DNA of 64,000 nt from Belliella filtrata (lineage in GTDB: Bacteria > Bacteroidota > Bacteroidia > Cytophagales > Cyclobacteriaceae): positions 44,558 through 108,557 of the forward strand of contig NZ_JAKZGP010000008.1 of the NCBI RefSeq assembly GCF_022549775.1. The letters run 5' to 3'. Position numbers and translations under genes: made by a program. The notes beneath the pieces are model-generated. The model was not told the DNA's origin. It searched no databases and saw only the letters and a list, made by a program, of their open reading frames with translations. Below, one piece after another: positions 63,876-64,000 of the stretch (position 1 is its first letter; every line of letters starts with the position of its first letter).

Positions 63876-64000
63876 GTGTGCCGTGCATGGTAACTAACTA
63901 GGTGGTGAAAGTCCACTGTGGGGGTTTGTAATCGCCAACCACTAGCCAAGAGCAAGGGTGTCCAATGCGAAGTGGAATCTGAAGGAAGCTGGCGGCAAAA
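63876..64000 (+). mobile_element. Group II intron, 5' end (probably class IIC), cut by window edge
   Basis: The sequence starts GTGTGCC, the group II 5' consensus. It continues with blocks typical of bacterial domain I: GCATGG, GGTGGTGAAAGTCCAC, AACCACTAGCC, AAGGGTGTCC, GGAATCTGAAGGAAGC and GGCGGCAAA. These agree closely, from memory, with the class IIC intron of Oceanobacillus iheyensis. The 5' edge lies 3-5 bp after a terminator T-run, the target preferred by class IIC introns. Domains II-VI and the reverse transcriptase/maturase gene should lie beyond the right edge. The class is inferred; the group II identity is firm. Confidence 0.85.

Noticed and set aside
63876..64000. Terminal segment as rRNA, tRNA or a CRISPR leader
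   Set aside because: The blocks match group II intron domain I. There is no tRNA fold, rRNA sequence or repeat-spacer structure.
1..64000. Search for phage, integrative element, restriction or CRISPR-Cas defence systems
   Set aside because: Apart from the XRE-Fic pair and the intron end, no integrase other than chromosomal XerD, no transposase, no cas gene and no restriction gene is visible.

Overview
The window is AT-rich chromosomal DNA from a member of the Bacteroidota, most likely Cytophagales and perhaps Cyclobacteriaceae. This rests on SusC/SusD transporter pairs, OmpA and CarboxypepD_reg/TonB outer-membrane proteins, a DUF2851 relic, a DUF5686 protein, several promoters with the Bacteroidota -7 box TAnnTTTG, and almost no Shine-Dalgarno sequences. 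The rank below phylum is inference. I see no rRNA, tRNA or CRISPR array.

Region 1 (1-43945) is mostly core genome. In order it holds a truncated serC-like gene and aroQ; an XRE-Fic pair lying between aroQ and xerD; pyrD, ftsK, lolA and pyrF; a decayed DUF2851 gene; trhO and nucleoside metabolism genes; rnhA and trmN6; a saccharopine dehydrogenase-like gene; cdd; lipA; an OsmC gene; an operon of ECF sigma factor, membrane-anchored barrel protein and FKBP lipoprotein; sdaAA; a cation antiporter; upp; ompA; an M42 peptidase; hpt, adk, obgE, grpE and dnaJ; an ABC exporter; dps; an orphan histidine kinase; and a DUF5686 outer-membrane protein. Pyrimidine and purine salvage genes (pyrD, pyrF, cdd, upp, a nucleoside phosphorylase, hpt, adk) are scattered through the region.

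Region 2 (44612-57342) is a polysaccharide utilisation locus. A membrane-spanning beta-propeller/Y_Y_Y/LuxR-type regulator is divergent from susC, susD, a SusE/F-like lipoprotein and two tandem GH30 lipoproteins. The promoter area carries a perfect 16-bp palindrome. A long-range RNA hairpin separates the binding genes from the enzymes. GH30 suggests a beta-glucan target, possibly beta-1,6-glucan, but the linkage cannot be read from this sequence.

Region 3 (57490-64000) opens with a perfect 18-bp hairpin and the frameshifted remains of a TPR-transmembrane-HTH regulator. A second susC/susD pair without enzymes follows, then a strong terminator. Immediately after that terminator is the 5' end of a group II intron whose sequence resembles class IIC. 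Class IIC introns are known to insert behind terminators. The window ends inside the intron.

The less ordinary items are the XRE-Fic pair with an operator-like palindrome over its start codon, DnaJ lacking two of its four zinc motifs, two pseudogenes, terminator-like hairpins placed just after -7 boxes in front of hpt and obgE, and the intron behind the PUL terminator.
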